DNA of 64,000 bases from Saprospiraceae bacterium (GCA_016717655.1 JADKFC010000002.1:372001-436000); one strand, 5' to 3'. Positions 52,741 through 61,875 are shown, counted from the stretch's first letter. Program-made: numbers and translations. The notes: a model not told the origin generated them from the sequence alone.

Positions 52741-54102
52741 ATGAATATTCAAAAAAACGACCTGGGACAACTGATCTCTAGTATATCCATCACCTTAGAG
52801 CCTTCTGATTATTTGAAAAAATATGACCAGGAATTGCAGAGACTGGCAGCCAAAGCCGCTGTCAAAGGGTTCCGCAAAGGCAAGACACCTGTTTCAGTCA
52901 TAAAAAAAATGTATGGCCCCTCTGTATTTGCCGACATGATTGACAACTTGTTTAACACTGCCCTGCAAGAATACCTCGAAAAAGAAAAGATCAGATACAT
53001 TGCCCAGCCTATGCTTTCTGCGGAACAGGAGCGATTGGCCCTGGAGCCTGCCAATGGTGAAAAATCTTACACCATCACCTACGAAATCGGAGAACTGCCA
53101 CCCTATACCATCAAAGGAATTTCAGCAGATGACAAATATGAATATCTTTTACCGCTGCCCGGTGAAAACTATATGGAAGAAGAGCTGACCTATCTTGCTC
53201 GCAGGCTGGGAAAACTGGAAGAGGTTGAAGATGTAATAGGAGAAGAACTGATTTATGTGACTGCCTCAGAAATGGAAAACGGGCAGGTAAAAGAAGGTGG
53301 CTTCAGCAAAGATGTAATCTTGTTTTTTAACTCTATAGAAGACCAGAGCCTGAAAGACCTATTGATGACAAAGAAACTAGGTGATGTTTTTGAAATTGAG
53401 GTAGGAAAACTGGAAAATAAAGATTTTAGCTTTATCAAAAAGAACCTATTTGGATTGCCGGAAGAATACGATTTGAAGGCAGAAGACGTTTTTCAATACA
53501 AGATCAATAAAATATCCAGATTGAAACCGGCAGAACTGACAGATGAGTTGATCAAAGAACAATTCCAGATGGACTCAATGGACGATTTGAAAAAAGAGGT
53601 TGAAAAAAGTTTTTATCAATCACAAAAGCCGAATGCAGATGCCTTGTTGAAAAAGGCTGTAATGGACAGAGTGCTGGATCAAACCGATATGCAGGTTTCA
53701 GAAGCCTTTGTACGTAAGTGGTTGGCGAATGTTGAAAAACTGGACAATGAAAAAATTGAAGCAGAGTTGCCAAAATTTGTTGATGAGTTAAAGTGGACCT
53801 ATATCAAAGACGAAATTGCCCGCAATTTTGATATTCAGGTGGGTGAAGATGACATTCGACAGGTAGCCTCCAACAGGATCAGGAGTTATGAGATGAACTA
53901 TGGAAGAATACCCCAAGACACTGTCAATAAGATTGTGAAAAACTGGTACAGCGACAGGACAGAGTTGTTTAAACTATCAGAAGAGGCAAAAACAAACAAA
54001 ATATTCGATCAGCTGTTTACCATTATTCAGAAGGAGGAGAAAAAACTGCCAACCGCAGAATATGAAGCCTTATTTTTAGCAAATGAACAAAAAGAAGCAT
54101 AA
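52741..54102 (+). CDS. tig: Trigger factor (ribosome-associated chaperone)
   Basis: A 453-residue trigger factor that binds nascent chains at the ribosome exit tunnel. The N-terminal ribosome-binding domain has the signature VKGFRKGKTPVSVIKKMYG (about residues 40-58; the family's GFRxGKxP loop). The central region (about 155-260) stands where the PPIase domain lies in E. coli, and the long helical C-terminal part (ELTDELIKEQFQMDSMDDLK onward) forms the chaperone arms. Bacteroidota trigger factors commonly have a diverged central domain. The stop overlaps the clpP start by one base (ATAATG), so tig-clpP are translationally coupled. Confidence 0.93.
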   Translation: MNIQKNDLGQLISSISITLEPSDYLKKYDQELQRLAAKAAVKGFRKGKTPVSVIKKMYGPSVFADMIDNLFNTALQEYLEKEKIRYIAQPMLSAEQERLALEPANGEKSYTITYEIGELPPYTIKGISADDKYEYLLPLPGENYMEEELTYLARRLGKLEEVEDVIGEELIYVTASEMENGQVKEGGFSKDVILFFNSIEDQSLKDLLMTKKLGDVFEIEVGKLENKDFSFIKKNLFGLPEEYDLKAEDVFQYKINKISRLKPAELTDELIKEQFQMDSMDDLKKEVEKSFYQSQKPNADALLKKAVMDRVLDQTDMQVSEAFVRKWLANVEKLDNEKIEAELPKFVDELKWTYIKDEIARNFDIQVGEDDIRQVASNRIRSYEMNYGRIPQDTVNKIVKNWYSDRTELFKLSEEAKTNKIFDQLFTIIQKEEKKLPTAEYEALFLANEQKEA

Positions 54103-54803
54103 TGTTTCCAAAAGACGAATTTAAAAAATACGCAACCCAACACCTGGGCATGAGCACCATGCACCTGGAAAAATACATGGCTGCATCCGTTCCCAACATT
54201 ACAGGTTTTACGCCTCAGGTGATTGAAGAGCGACAAATGAACATCGTAGGAATGGATGTATTTTCAAGATTGATGATGGACCGTATCATTTTTATGGGTG
54301 TTCCTGTCAATGACTATGTGGCCAATGTCATCCAGGCACAAATGTTGTTTCTGGAGTCGACAGATCCCAAAAGAGATATCCAGATGTTTATCAACAGTCC
54401 GGGAGGCAGTGTGATTGATGGAATGGGTATTTATGATACCATGCAATACGTTTCCCCCGATGTGGCTACTATTTGTACAGGCTTGGCAGCTTCCATGGGT
54501 GCTGTTTTGCTGGTAGCCGGCAAAAAAGGAAAAAGGACTGCTCTTCAGCACAGCAGAGTAATGATCCACCAGCCTTCAGGCGGAATGCAGGGTCAGTTTA
54601 CTGATATGGAGATCTCCTATAAACTCATCAAATCTTTGAGAAAAGAATTGTATGACATCCTGGCCCACCACACGGGTAAGACCTTCGAGGACATCGAAAA
54701 AGATTCAGAAAGGGACAACTGGATGACTTCACATGAAGCCAAGGCTTATGGCATTGTAGACGAGGTTTTGGACAGAAGCAACCCAAGAAAAAAAGACCTC
54801 TAA
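54102..54803 (+). CDS. clpP: ATP-dependent Clp protease proteolytic subunit
   Basis: A 233-residue serine protease forming the ClpP tetradecamer. The triad is visible: Ser131 in TGLAASMGAVLL, His156 in SRVMIHQPSGG and Asp205 in SERDNWMTSHEA. NSPGGSVIDGMGIYD is the oxyanion/signature segment. The N-terminus is about 30 residues longer than E. coli ClpP up to VIEERQMNIVG; such an extension is common in Bacteroidota and could be a propeptide. The gene overlaps tig by one base and lies 46 bp before clpX, the usual tig-clpP-clpX order. Confidence 0.96.
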   Translation: MFPKDEFKKYATQHLGMSTMHLEKYMAASVPNITGFTPQVIEERQMNIVGMDVFSRLMMDRIIFMGVPVNDYVANVIQAQMLFLESTDPKRDIQMFINSPGGSVIDGMGIYDTMQYVSPDVATICTGLAASMGAVLLVAGKKGKRTALQHSRVMIHQPSGGMQGQFTDMEISYKLIKSLRKELYDILAHHTGKTFEDIEKDSERDNWMTSHEAKAYGIVDEVLDRSNPRKKDL

Positions 54804-54849
54804 CCTTTTTGGAGAGATTTTTGTTTACTTTTTAGTAAAATCAAGCTAA

Positions 54850-56086
54850 GTGGCTAAGTTTAAGGAAAATATCAAATGCTCATTTTGTGGTCGTGACAAA
54901 AGAAGCTGTGCTATTAATAGCCGGCATTGATGGTCATATCTGTGAAATGTGTGTTGAACAAGCCTACCACATTGTAAATGAAGAGGTAGCCGAAAAGGGA
55001 AAAATGTCGACCAACCAGTTTTCCCTTCCAGAAAATTTTAAGCCACAGGAAATCAAAAATTACCTGGACCAATACGTCATTGGCCAGGATGAAGCCAAAA
55101 AATACTTGTCTGTTGCCGTTTATAATCACTACAAAAGATTAAAACAAAAATCAAAAGATGAGGTTGAAATCGAAAAATCCAACATCATTTTTGTAGGTGA
55201 AACCGGAACCGGAAAGACCTTAATGGCCAAGACAATTGCCCGTTTTCTAGATGTACCCTTTGCCATAGTGGATGCAACCGTTTTTACAGAGGCAGGCTAT
55301 GTAGGTGAAGATGTGGAATCAATGTTATCAAGACTGCTGCAAGCCTGCGATTTCAATGTTGAAGCCGCCGAAAAAGGTATAGTTTACATAGATGAGATCG
55401 ACAAAATTGCCCGCAAGAGCGACAACCCATCCATCACCAGAGATGTGTCAGGAGAGGGAGTTCAACAGGCCATGCTCAAGTTGCTGGAAGGTACTGAAGT
55501 CAACGTACCACCCCAGGGCGGTAGAAAGCACCCGGAGCAAAAAATGATCAAGGTTGACACCTCTAAAATTTTATTTATCTGCGGAGGCGCTTTTGATGGC
55601 ATCGATAAGGTAATTGCCAGGAGGCTCAATACCCAGGTCATTGGTTACAACAAAGAGGAAACTGTAGAACTGGACAAAGATAATTTGTTGCAATACATCA
55701 GTCACAAAGATCTGAAAGCATTTGGCTTGATTCCAGAACTGATTGGTCGTTTACCTGTGCTTACTTATCTCGAACCACTTGATAAAATAACCCTGATCAA
55801 TATCTTAACCCAACCCAAAAATGCCATCATTAAACAGTACACAAAGCTGTTTGAAATAGAAGGCATTGAGTTGATATTTACAGAAGAAGCCCTGGATTAT
55901 GTGGCTGAAAAAGCACTCGAATACAAATTAGGAGCCAGGGGACTTCGCTCTCTTTGTGAAGCAATCTTGACCGATGCCATGTTTGAGTTGCCCTCTAAGC
56001 CCGATACCAAAGAGTTTGTGGTTAGTCGGGAATATGCGGAGGCTAAAATTTCAAAGGCCAAGCTCAATAAACTGAGGGCGGCCTGA
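54850..56086 (+). CDS. clpX: ClpX ATPase subunit, apparent frameshift in the zinc-binding domain
   Basis: The ATPase that unfolds substrates for ClpP. A GTG at 54850, right after an in-frame TAA, opens MAKFKENIKCSFCGRDK, the first half of the N-terminal zinc-binding domain (first CxxC). This frame stops at once after 54925. The second half (EAVLLIAGIDGHICEMCVEQA, second CxxC) and the rest continue in another frame. Restoring two A in the run at 54898-54901 joins them as CGRDKKEAVLLIAG, matching family spacing, for a total of about 412 residues. The AAA+ part is intact: Walker A GETGTGKTLMAK, Walker B IVYIDEIDKIA, GGAFDGIDKVIARR and the C-terminal LGARGLRSLCEAIL. If the break were real, a GTG at 54887 could give a ClpX lacking the first zinc ligands. 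Confidence 0.93.
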
Positions 56087-56148
56087 TGTTTAACGCCATC
56101 TTAACTACATTTTTACTTTCCCAATAGTCTTGAATAAAACTTCAGGTT

Positions 56149-56822
56149 ATGAAATATGCGTGTTCATTCCTTCTACTTGTCCTTTCATTGGGCTTAACGG
56201 GTCAAAAACCTTCAATAAGGCATCTGACAGCGACCCAAAGGCTAAAAAAATATTGGATGCTCTCAAAAAAGAGTACAACGGTTACAAATCTATGGAAGTA
56301 GTATTTGAACTGGTACTTGAACTCAAAGGACAGCCTACAGAAACACAAAAAGGAAAGTTAATCCAACAAGGCAAAAAATACCAGGTTAGCATAGCAGATC
56401 AGGAAATTTACTGTGATGGCAAAGCGGTTTGGCTTTATTTGAAATCAAACAAAGAAGTTCAGATCAATGACTTTGAAGAGGGTCCGGGCGCTGATGTAAT
56501 GTCGCCAGCTGAAATGCTGAGACTCTATGAATCTGGCCAATATGCTTATGCTATTACTGGAAATGCAATCGAGAATGGAACCAATGTGACTCAAATAGAG
56601 TTTAAACCTTTGGATAAAAACAGCGAGTACTCTAAAATCCGACTTTCTGTTTCGGAGAAGAACAATAAAGCAAGTAGCATTAAAGTTTTCTCAAAAGACG
56701 GGTCGCGGTATACACTGGTTGTTAAAAGTATCGTTCCCAATAAGACGTATGCATCCGATGTCTTTGTTTTCAATGCAAAAAAACATCCGGGTGTCCACAT
56801 AGAAGATCTGAGAATTGATTGA
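56149..56822 (+). CDS. LolA-like outer-membrane lipoprotein carrier, apparent single-base frameshift
   Basis: A periplasmic carrier of the LolA fold that would ferry lipoproteins to the outer membrane. ATG 56149 opens a textbook signal peptide (MKYACSFLLLVLSLGLTGQ), but that frame then becomes meaningless. The mature part (KASDSDPKAKKILDALKKEYNG, VFELVLELKGQPTETQKGKL, QEIYCDGKAVWLYLKSNKEV, SPAEMLRLYESGQYAY, and KIRLSVSEKNNKASSIKVFS) lies in another frame. Restoring one A to the A5 run at 56204-56208 joins them as TGQKTFNKASDSDP, giving 224 residues, a normal length. Bacteroidota LolA-like proteins share the YCDGK.VW and LL.DD-type strands seen here. A strong terminator follows. The gene is 62 bp after clpX but with unrelated function. 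Confidence 0.82.
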
Positions 56823-56854
56823 TAGAACCGTACAATTTTCAGTTTACCAACCGT

Positions 56855-56892
56855 GCGATTCTTGAACCCGTTTCAGGAATCGCCTTTTTTTT
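56855..56892 (+). terminator. Terminator after the LolA-like gene
   Basis: A 12-bp stem (GCGATTCTTGAA at 56855-56866 with 56872-56883, one G-U pair), a 5-nt loop and eight T. Confidence 0.9.
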
Positions 56893-57264
56893 ATATTTAT
56901 TTGGTTCTCAGTCTTCCAGGGTAAACCCTGATAAATGATCCGTAATATCCCCGATTTTTGACCATTTCCCTTGTTTAGCCGTCATGTGGCATAATTTTTG
57001 AACACCTTATATATTATTAAGATAAATAATATATTATGGGCCTAATTTTGTGTTGTTGATTAAATACAAACTATTATTCCGTTAAATAGCGTAAAAACAA
57101 ATATTAACACTGTATTATGGAAATGTTAATGTTCTTAATGCCTTGTTAATTGTCTTGAAGTGCAAACCTAAATGGTTTACTTTTGCGTTCCAATTTGGCA
57201 ATTTAATAGACCTTAACTCAACACCGATTTTATTTTTGCCCAAAGACCTATTAACTTTTTTGCC
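56893..57264 (+). other. Intergenic region upstream of the MltD-like gene
   Basis: About 370 bp without a gene. It holds a perfect 10-bp AT-only inverted repeat (ATATATTATT at 57009-57018, AATAATATAT at 57025-57034, 6-nt spacer) and the promoter-like pair at 57155-57185. The role of the AT hairpin is unknown. Confidence 0.55.
57155..57185 (+). promoter_or_regulatory. Putative promoter of the MltD-like gene
   Basis: TTG (57155-57157), a 20-bp spacer and TACTTTTG (57178-57185, exact TAnnTTTG) fit the Bacteroidota promoter, leaving a leader of roughly 70 nt before ATG 57265. Confidence 0.55.
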
Positions 57265-58500
57265 ATGAACATATTGATTTCATTAAGAAATCTGGTTTTT
57301 TTTCTGGTCTTGTCTTTTTCAGGAAATCAAAATGATCCAGCAGCAGTAGAAAGCTGTTTGGATGTAGCGGATCCTGAAATAGAAAAGAGAGTAATGAGCC
57401 TCCCGTTAAAGCTGGAGGTGAGGTACAATAGCCAGGTCAAAGAACAGATATCGTTTTTCATTGAAAAACACAGAGGACTCAGCACCACACTGCTGGGCAG
57501 AGCCCCTATGTATTTTCCTATGATTGAGGAAGCCCTGGCCAATCACGGCTTACCGGACGAGCTCAAATACCTACCTGTCATTGAAGCAGCCCTGGTACCC
57601 TATGTATCCTCACATGTAGGAGCAAGTGGTCTATGGCAGTTTATGAAACCTACCGCCCAGATGTATGGCCTCAAGGTTACCAATGTAATTGATGAGCGCA
57701 AGGATCCTGAAAAATCAACCCAGGCCGCCATGCACTACCTCAACAGATTATACACCATCTATGGCGACTGGACCCTGGTTTTGGCTGCTTATAACTGTGG
57801 CGACGGAGTTATCAACAGTGCGCTGAGAAAGAGTAATTCAAGGAGTTATTGGGACATCCAAAAGTATCTACCCAGGCAGACACAAGAGTTTGTTCCAAAG
57901 TTTATTGCCATTGCCTATTTAATGAATTACTACTATCTGCACGAATTGGAGCCAACCCCACTTTCTGATGATTATGTGTACACTGCTACAATTCTGGTCA
58001 ATGAAAAAATAGATCTTAAGCACCTGGCTGAGGATTTTGAAATAGAATGGGAAGTAATGAAAAGGCTTAACCCCAGTTATACCAAAGGATTTATACCCAG
58101 GTCCAATGGTGAGTATAAGCTGACCCTACCAGAAACCAAACTTTACGACTTTGCACTTACTTTTGGAGCATTGGATAAGGTGGTTTCATTGTCTCCTGCT
58201 TCTGCGGCCAGACAACGTGACATAGTAGCTATGGCAGAAGCCAATCAAAGAAGGGATGAAGTTTCGGGTACAAGGCCCATCAACAACCTTCCCTTCCCTA
58301 TCCTATTGGCCGGTAACAGCACAGAAGCCATTCGTATGGAAGATGATGGATATGTAAAAGTGGTAAAACTGACCCGAGGTAAATCACTTGCCGACATTGC
58401 CAGAGAAAATGGTATGGAGTTGGCAGCCTTGATGGAATTCAACCGCATCGATGTTAATTCCCCTCCGAGGATTGGCGACCAGATTAGAATAAGAATGTAA
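57265..58500 (+). CDS. MltD-like lytic transglycosylase with LysM domain
   Basis: A 411-residue periplasmic peptidoglycan lytic transglycosylase. After a hydrophobic N-terminus (MNILISLRNLVFFLVLSFSG, signal or anchor) comes a GH23 (SLT) domain: MIEEALANHGLPDELKYLPVIEAAL with the catalytic Glu at residue 107, then VGASGLWQFMKPTAQMYGLKV, DERKDPEKSTQAAMHYL, WTLVLAAYNCGDGVI and FVPKFIAIAYL. The residue after the catalytic Glu is Ala where many GH23 enzymes have Ser. A C-terminal LysM-like module (VVKLTRGKSLADIARENGM to RIGDQIRIRM) should bind glycan strands; a second, weaker one may lie around residues 235-285 (LVNEKIDLKHLAEDFEIEW). The enzyme releases anhydro-muropeptides, which AnmK could recycle. 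Confidence 0.9.
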   Translation: MNILISLRNLVFFLVLSFSGNQNDPAAVESCLDVADPEIEKRVMSLPLKLEVRYNSQVKEQISFFIEKHRGLSTTLLGRAPMYFPMIEEALANHGLPDELKYLPVIEAALVPYVSSHVGASGLWQFMKPTAQMYGLKVTNVIDERKDPEKSTQAAMHYLNRLYTIYGDWTLVLAAYNCGDGVINSALRKSNSRSYWDIQKYLPRQTQEFVPKFIAIAYLMNYYYLHELEPTPLSDDYVYTATILVNEKIDLKHLAEDFEIEWEVMKRLNPSYTKGFIPRSNGEYKLTLPETKLYDFALTFGALDKVVSLSPASAARQRDIVAMAEANQRRDEVSGTRPINNLPFPILLAGNSTEAIRMEDDGYVKVVKLTRGKSLADIARENGMELAALMEFNRIDVNSPPRIGDQIRIRM

Positions 58501-58527
58501 AACTCCCTTTACAATACAATTCAGATA

Positions 58528-58557
58528 AATGAGTCTTCGCAAGGAGACTCATTTTTT
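58528..58557 (+). terminator. Terminator shared by the convergent MltD-like and glycosyltransferase genes
   Basis: A perfect 9-bp stem AATGAGTCT/AGACTCATT (58528-58536 with 58545-58553), an 8-nt loop and six T. The right arm contains the stop codon of the minus-strand glycosyltransferase. Confidence 0.85.
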
Positions 58558-59670
58558 GTTTTGGCCCACACTGACTAAACATTGATAAATGTGTTCAGCA
58601 GAACGGTTCCAATCAAAATTTTTAAGCTGTTCTTTTCCCAGCTTTATTAAAGATTTGCGAGTTTCATCGTTTCTCATAGCCTCCATGGCTGAGCAAATGG
58701 CATCCGGTTGGAGAGGGTTCACACACAATGCTGCTGGGCCGGCTACTTCAGGCATCGAACTTACATTAGAGGTAATCACAGGTACTTCCATGGCCATGCC
58801 TTCCAAGATCGGAATTCCAAAACCTTCAAAAAGTGAAACATAGATCAAGGCTCTGGCGTGGGAAATCCACTGCCTCATGCGGTCATCATCCGGCTTATCG
58901 ATGTGTACAAGGTAACCTGCCTTCTGGAGGGATGTCCACCTCTTTTTTACCTCTCCTTTTAGTGGAAACATAAAACCTCCGGCAAAGACAAGTCGAATGT
59001 CATCTGAGGGGTGTGTATGTAGTAATTTTTCAAAAGCAAGTAGAATATTTAATGTATTTTTCCTTTCACTAATGGCTCCTGGCACTATAAAATAGGGGTT
59101 TTCCAACGGTCGATCGGTTTGCACTGTTTTTTGCTCATAGCTAGCTGGCAGTGCATTCCAGGCCACAGAAATTTTTTCATCAGAAACACCAAAAGCTGAT
59201 TTTACATCCATAGCCGTAAATGATGAAACCGCTACAATTTTTTCTGCCTTTTGAATATAACGGGGCATAAAATATCTATAAAACCACAACGCCGAGCCAG
59301 GCAAATAACCGGGATAATGCAAGTAGGCCAGGTCATGAACAACCAGCACACTTTTTACATCTGACAGCAAAGAGAGCATGGCATCAAAAGAAAGGAAGAC
59401 ATCAGCTTTGATTTTTTTAAGAGCTCTTCTCACCGACCATTCAAACCAGAATACAAAAATGAAAGGGTGACGTGCGGGTGGGAACAGAATTACAGGCACC
59501 ACATTGGGTGCAAAGACGTATTTTTCATCGTATTTTCTATCAAAAAAAAAATAGAAGGTATGTTCAGGATGGCTGGCGCAAAGTCGATGGAGGATTTCAA
59601 AGGTATAACGGCCAACCCCTTCAAGATGGGTGCCCGGAAGCATAAACCTGGTATTTACAGCAATTTTCAA
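58549..59670 (-). CDS. Glycosyltransferase, GT4 family
   Basis: A 373-residue GT-B glycosyltransferase of the GT4 family. The N-terminal half begins MKIAVNTRFMLPGTHLEGVGRY and has SVLVVHDLAYLHYPGY and KAEKIVAVSSFTAMDVKSAFGV. The C-terminal half has PYFIVPGAISERKN (the start of the donor domain), LVFAGG, ALIYVSLFEGFGIPILEGMAMEVPVITSN and SMPEVAGPAAL. The E-x7-E motif (E-GFGIPIL-E) is the nucleotide-sugar binding signature of GT4. The acceptor and sugar are unknown; candidates are surface glycans or glycolipids. It begins 3 bp after the HIT gene, so greA-HIT-GT form an operon with no obvious functional link. Confidence 0.9.
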   Translation of the reverse strand: MKIAVNTRFMLPGTHLEGVGRYTFEILHRLCASHPEHTFYFFFDRKYDEKYVFAPNVVPVILFPPARHPFIFVFWFEWSVRRALKKIKADVFLSFDAMLSLLSDVKSVLVVHDLAYLHYPGYLPGSALWFYRYFMPRYIQKAEKIVAVSSFTAMDVKSAFGVSDEKISVAWNALPASYEQKTVQTDRPLENPYFIVPGAISERKNTLNILLAFEKLLHTHPSDDIRLVFAGGFMFPLKGEVKKRWTSLQKAGYLVHIDKPDDDRMRQWISHARALIYVSLFEGFGIPILEGMAMEVPVITSNVSSMPEVAGPAALCVNPLQPDAICSAMEAMRNDETRKSLIKLGKEQLKNFDWNRSAEHIYQCLVSVGQNKK

Positions 59671-59672
59671 GT

Positions 59673-60071
59673 CTATAATACTACCCTGGCAGCAATCTGA
59701 GCTGATAGTTCTTTCATTTCCTCCGGAGAAAGCTGCATTTTTGATTTGCTGAAGTTTATATCTGCCACAGATTCGATAGGAATAAGGTGAATGTGGGCAT
59801 GCGGCACTTCGAGTCCAATGACACTAACCCCAATTCGTGAACATGGCACAACCTGCCGAACGGCATGGGCCACTTTTTTGGCAAAGACCATCATTTCCCC
59901 CAAGAGGGCATCGTCGATATCAAAAATGTAATCAACTTCCTTTTTAGGTATGACCAGGGTATGACCAGGCTTTAGGGGCTGGATGTCTAAAAAAGCCAAA
60001 AATTGGTCATCCTCAGCTACTTTGTAACAAGGAATCTCCCCCGCAACGATCCTGCTGAAAATGGTAGCCAT
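59673..60071 (-). CDS. HIT family nucleotide-binding hydrolase
   Basis: A 132-residue cytoplasmic histidine-triad protein. The start MATIFSRIVAGEIPCYKV is typical of the Hint/HIT group, followed by FLAFLDIQPLKPGHTLVIPKKEV and the catalytic triad HAHIHLIPIE near residue 110. Such proteins hydrolyse adenosine phosphoramidates and related nucleotides; the physiological substrate is unknown. It overlaps the greA stop by one base and is followed within 3 bp by the glycosyltransferase. Confidence 0.94.
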   Translation of the reverse strand: MATIFSRIVAGEIPCYKVAEDDQFLAFLDIQPLKPGHTLVIPKKEVDYIFDIDDALLGEMMVFAKKVAHAVRQVVPCSRIGVSVIGLEVPHAHIHLIPIESVADINFSKSKMQLSPEEMKELSAQIAARVVL

Positions 60072-60544
60072 TAGTCAAGACTGATTGAGACAATTTCAAA
60101 ATCAAGTTCACCAGCAGGAGTAGATATTTTGGCAATATCCCCCTTCACTTTTCCGAGTAAGCCCTGTCCGATCGGAGAGTTGACAGAAATTCTTTTGGTT
60201 TTGAGATCTGCCTCTGATTCAGAAACCAACTTATAGGTCATGTCTTTGCCGGTTTTAATATTTCTGATGGTCACGGATGACAAAATGGTCACCTTAGAGG
60301 CATCGAGTTCATTTTCGCTGATGATACGCGCACTGGCCATGGCCTTTTCCATTTCGTTGATTTTCAACTCCAGCATACCCTGTGCATCTTTTGCAGCATC
60401 GTATTCTGCGTTTTCAGAAAGGTCACCCTTTTCTTTGGCTTCAGCTATAGCTCTGGCTACTTCTTGTCTACCCCTTGATTTGAGGTCTTCAAGATCATTT
60501 CTGAGCTTATCGTAGCCCTCTTGCGTCATGTAAGATACCGACAT
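60071..60544 (-). CDS. greA: Transcription elongation factor GreA
   Basis: A 157-residue GreA, which inserts its coiled coil into the RNA polymerase secondary channel to rescue backtracked complexes. The N-terminal coiled coil (about residues 8-75) carries the conserved tip LSENAEYDAAKDAQ with the acidic pair that holds Mg2+ at the polymerase active site; the C-terminal FKBP-like domain has YKLVSESEADLKTKRISVNSPIGQGLLGK. Length matches E. coli GreA (158). First gene of greA-HIT-GT. Confidence 0.96.
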   Translation of the reverse strand: MSVSYMTQEGYDKLRNDLEDLKSRGRQEVARAIAEAKEKGDLSENAEYDAAKDAQGMLELKINEMEKAMASARIISENELDASKVTILSSVTIRNIKTGKDMTYKLVSESEADLKTKRISVNSPIGQGLLGKVKGDIAKISTPAGELDFEIVSISLD

Positions 60545-60718
60545 GTCTTTACGGTTTAAATTGCTAAAATTTTGTGATAAAATCCCCGGTCAGGTGTTTG
60601 TTGAAAAGCCGGGAAGGAAAGAGATCCCAATACTTCTCAAAACAGTCTAATACCGGCAAAGGTTCCTGTGTTTCAGTTTTTTGTCTGTTACGTAGTTACC
60701 CACATATAAAAAAAGAGA

Positions 60719-60748
60719 ACGTTTTTACCCCTGCAGGGATAAAAACGT
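60719..60748 (-). terminator. Terminator after the PorV/PorQ-like gene
   Basis: A 9-bp stem (60719-60727 with 60740-60748) extended by three more pairs across one mismatch, with loop TGCA, followed on the minus strand by a T-rich tail. The 260-bp gap to greA holds nothing else that I can see. Confidence 0.75.
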
Positions 60749-60807
60749 CCTTTATGGTGCAAAAATAGGGATTATTTCCCTATTTACCAATATTTTATAA
60801 ATTCTCC

Positions 60808-61875
60808 TTAAAAGGCAAACCTTACTGCAAGGTTGTGCGTACCATCAAAAGTACGGGTTGCTCTGTATGCATAGTCTATACCAAAGCTAGATGATCCGTC
60901 TTTTTTAGTAGGAAATATAAGTGAAACTCCTCCTGCCAGTCCAGTGTACAATTCTTCTCCGATACCGGCAGCAGATTTGCCAAAATTGGCCTTGTAAGCT
61001 CCTCTTAGCACAATCCTTTCACGGAAAGAAAACTCAGCACCAATTCCCAACTGATCCTGAGAGAAAGCATTAGAGGTAAAGTTACCGACGATTCTAAGGT
61101 AATCCTTCTTTTCAACATTAAAATAGGTATCATAAGATGCACCCACATTCAAAATTGAAGGCAATTCGAAGTCTTCTGCTCTTTGGTCATATGTAAGATT
61201 ATAGGTAGTACCACCTGCAGGGTCGATATTTGAATTGGCAACAGAAAGTCCCTGACCTCCAAAAATCATTGGTGATCCTGTATTTCTCAATGAAATACCC
61301 AACCTAAAGTTGTCCTGGGGTCCTGATACATATTGTACCCCGGCATCAATGGCAAAACCAAAGGCCGAAACACTTGAGATGGATTCAGAAATACCTCTTA
61401 CAAGGATACCTACAGAAATTTTGTTGTCATACAGGTAAGAATATCCTATTCCGATATGGAAAAAGTTGGGTGAGAAATTTTCACCTGTACCTTCCGGCTG
61501 GTTCACCGTTGTCACGGGAATTTTACCAAAAGACAAAGAAGAAAGGGTAACTCCGAAAGCGCCATTTTTACCCATCTTGGTTCCAAAGCCAAGCTCATTC
61601 ATTGAGAGGCCTGTACCTTTGTAAAGCTGGCAGTTGGAAACCGCAAATTCACCTTTAACCATCCTGCTGAGTCCAGCGATATTGAGACGCATAGCCTCAA
61701 CACCCATGATAGAAGAAGTATTTAAGGTATGCAGACCGGCGCTTCTGGCCCAAGGATTGATCAAAAGCTCATGGGCCCCTGCTTCACCTTGCCTGTCTGG
61801 GTTGCCGGCAAAAGCAGCTGTAGCCCCCATCCATAAACCGGCTATTACTATAAGTTTGTATAAAGTCTTTGACAT
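60808..61875 (-). CDS. PorV/PorQ-family outer-membrane protein
   Basis: A 355-residue protein with a signal peptide (MSKTLYKLIVIAGLWMGATAAFAG) and a long series of amphipathic strands typical of the PorV/PorQ (UPF0164-like, FadL-like) barrel. Marks are AHELLINPWARSAGL near the N-terminus, IAGLSRMVKGEFAVS, GIGYSYLYDNKISVGILV, FRLGISLRNTGSPM, ERIVLRGAYKANF and the last strand HNLAVRFAF ending in Phe. PorV is a T9SS shuttle that delivers cargo to the attachment complex; PorQ-like relatives have related roles. Which of the two this is cannot be told. It lies directly downstream of a large exported protein, possibly its cargo, with a hairpin between them. Confidence 0.85.
   Translation of the reverse strand: MSKTLYKLIVIAGLWMGATAAFAGNPDRQGEAGAHELLINPWARSAGLHTLNTSSIMGVEAMRLNIAGLSRMVKGEFAVSNCQLYKGTGLSMNELGFGTKMGKNGAFGVTLSSLSFGKIPVTTVNQPEGTGENFSPNFFHIGIGYSYLYDNKISVGILVRGISESISSVSAFGFAIDAGVQYVSGPQDNFRLGISLRNTGSPMIFGGQGLSVANSNIDPAGGTTYNLTYDQRAEDFELPSILNVGASYDTYFNVEKKDYLRIVGNFTSNAFSQDQLGIGAEFSFRERIVLRGAYKANFGKSAAGIGEELYTGLAGGVSLIFPTKKDGSSSFGIDYAYRATRTFDGTHNLAVRFAF

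Noticed and set aside
54887..54910. Programmed frameshifting in clpX
   Set aside because: There is no convincing slippery heptamer or downstream structure, and the same kind of short-homopolymer break occurs in three neighbouring genes, so error is simpler.
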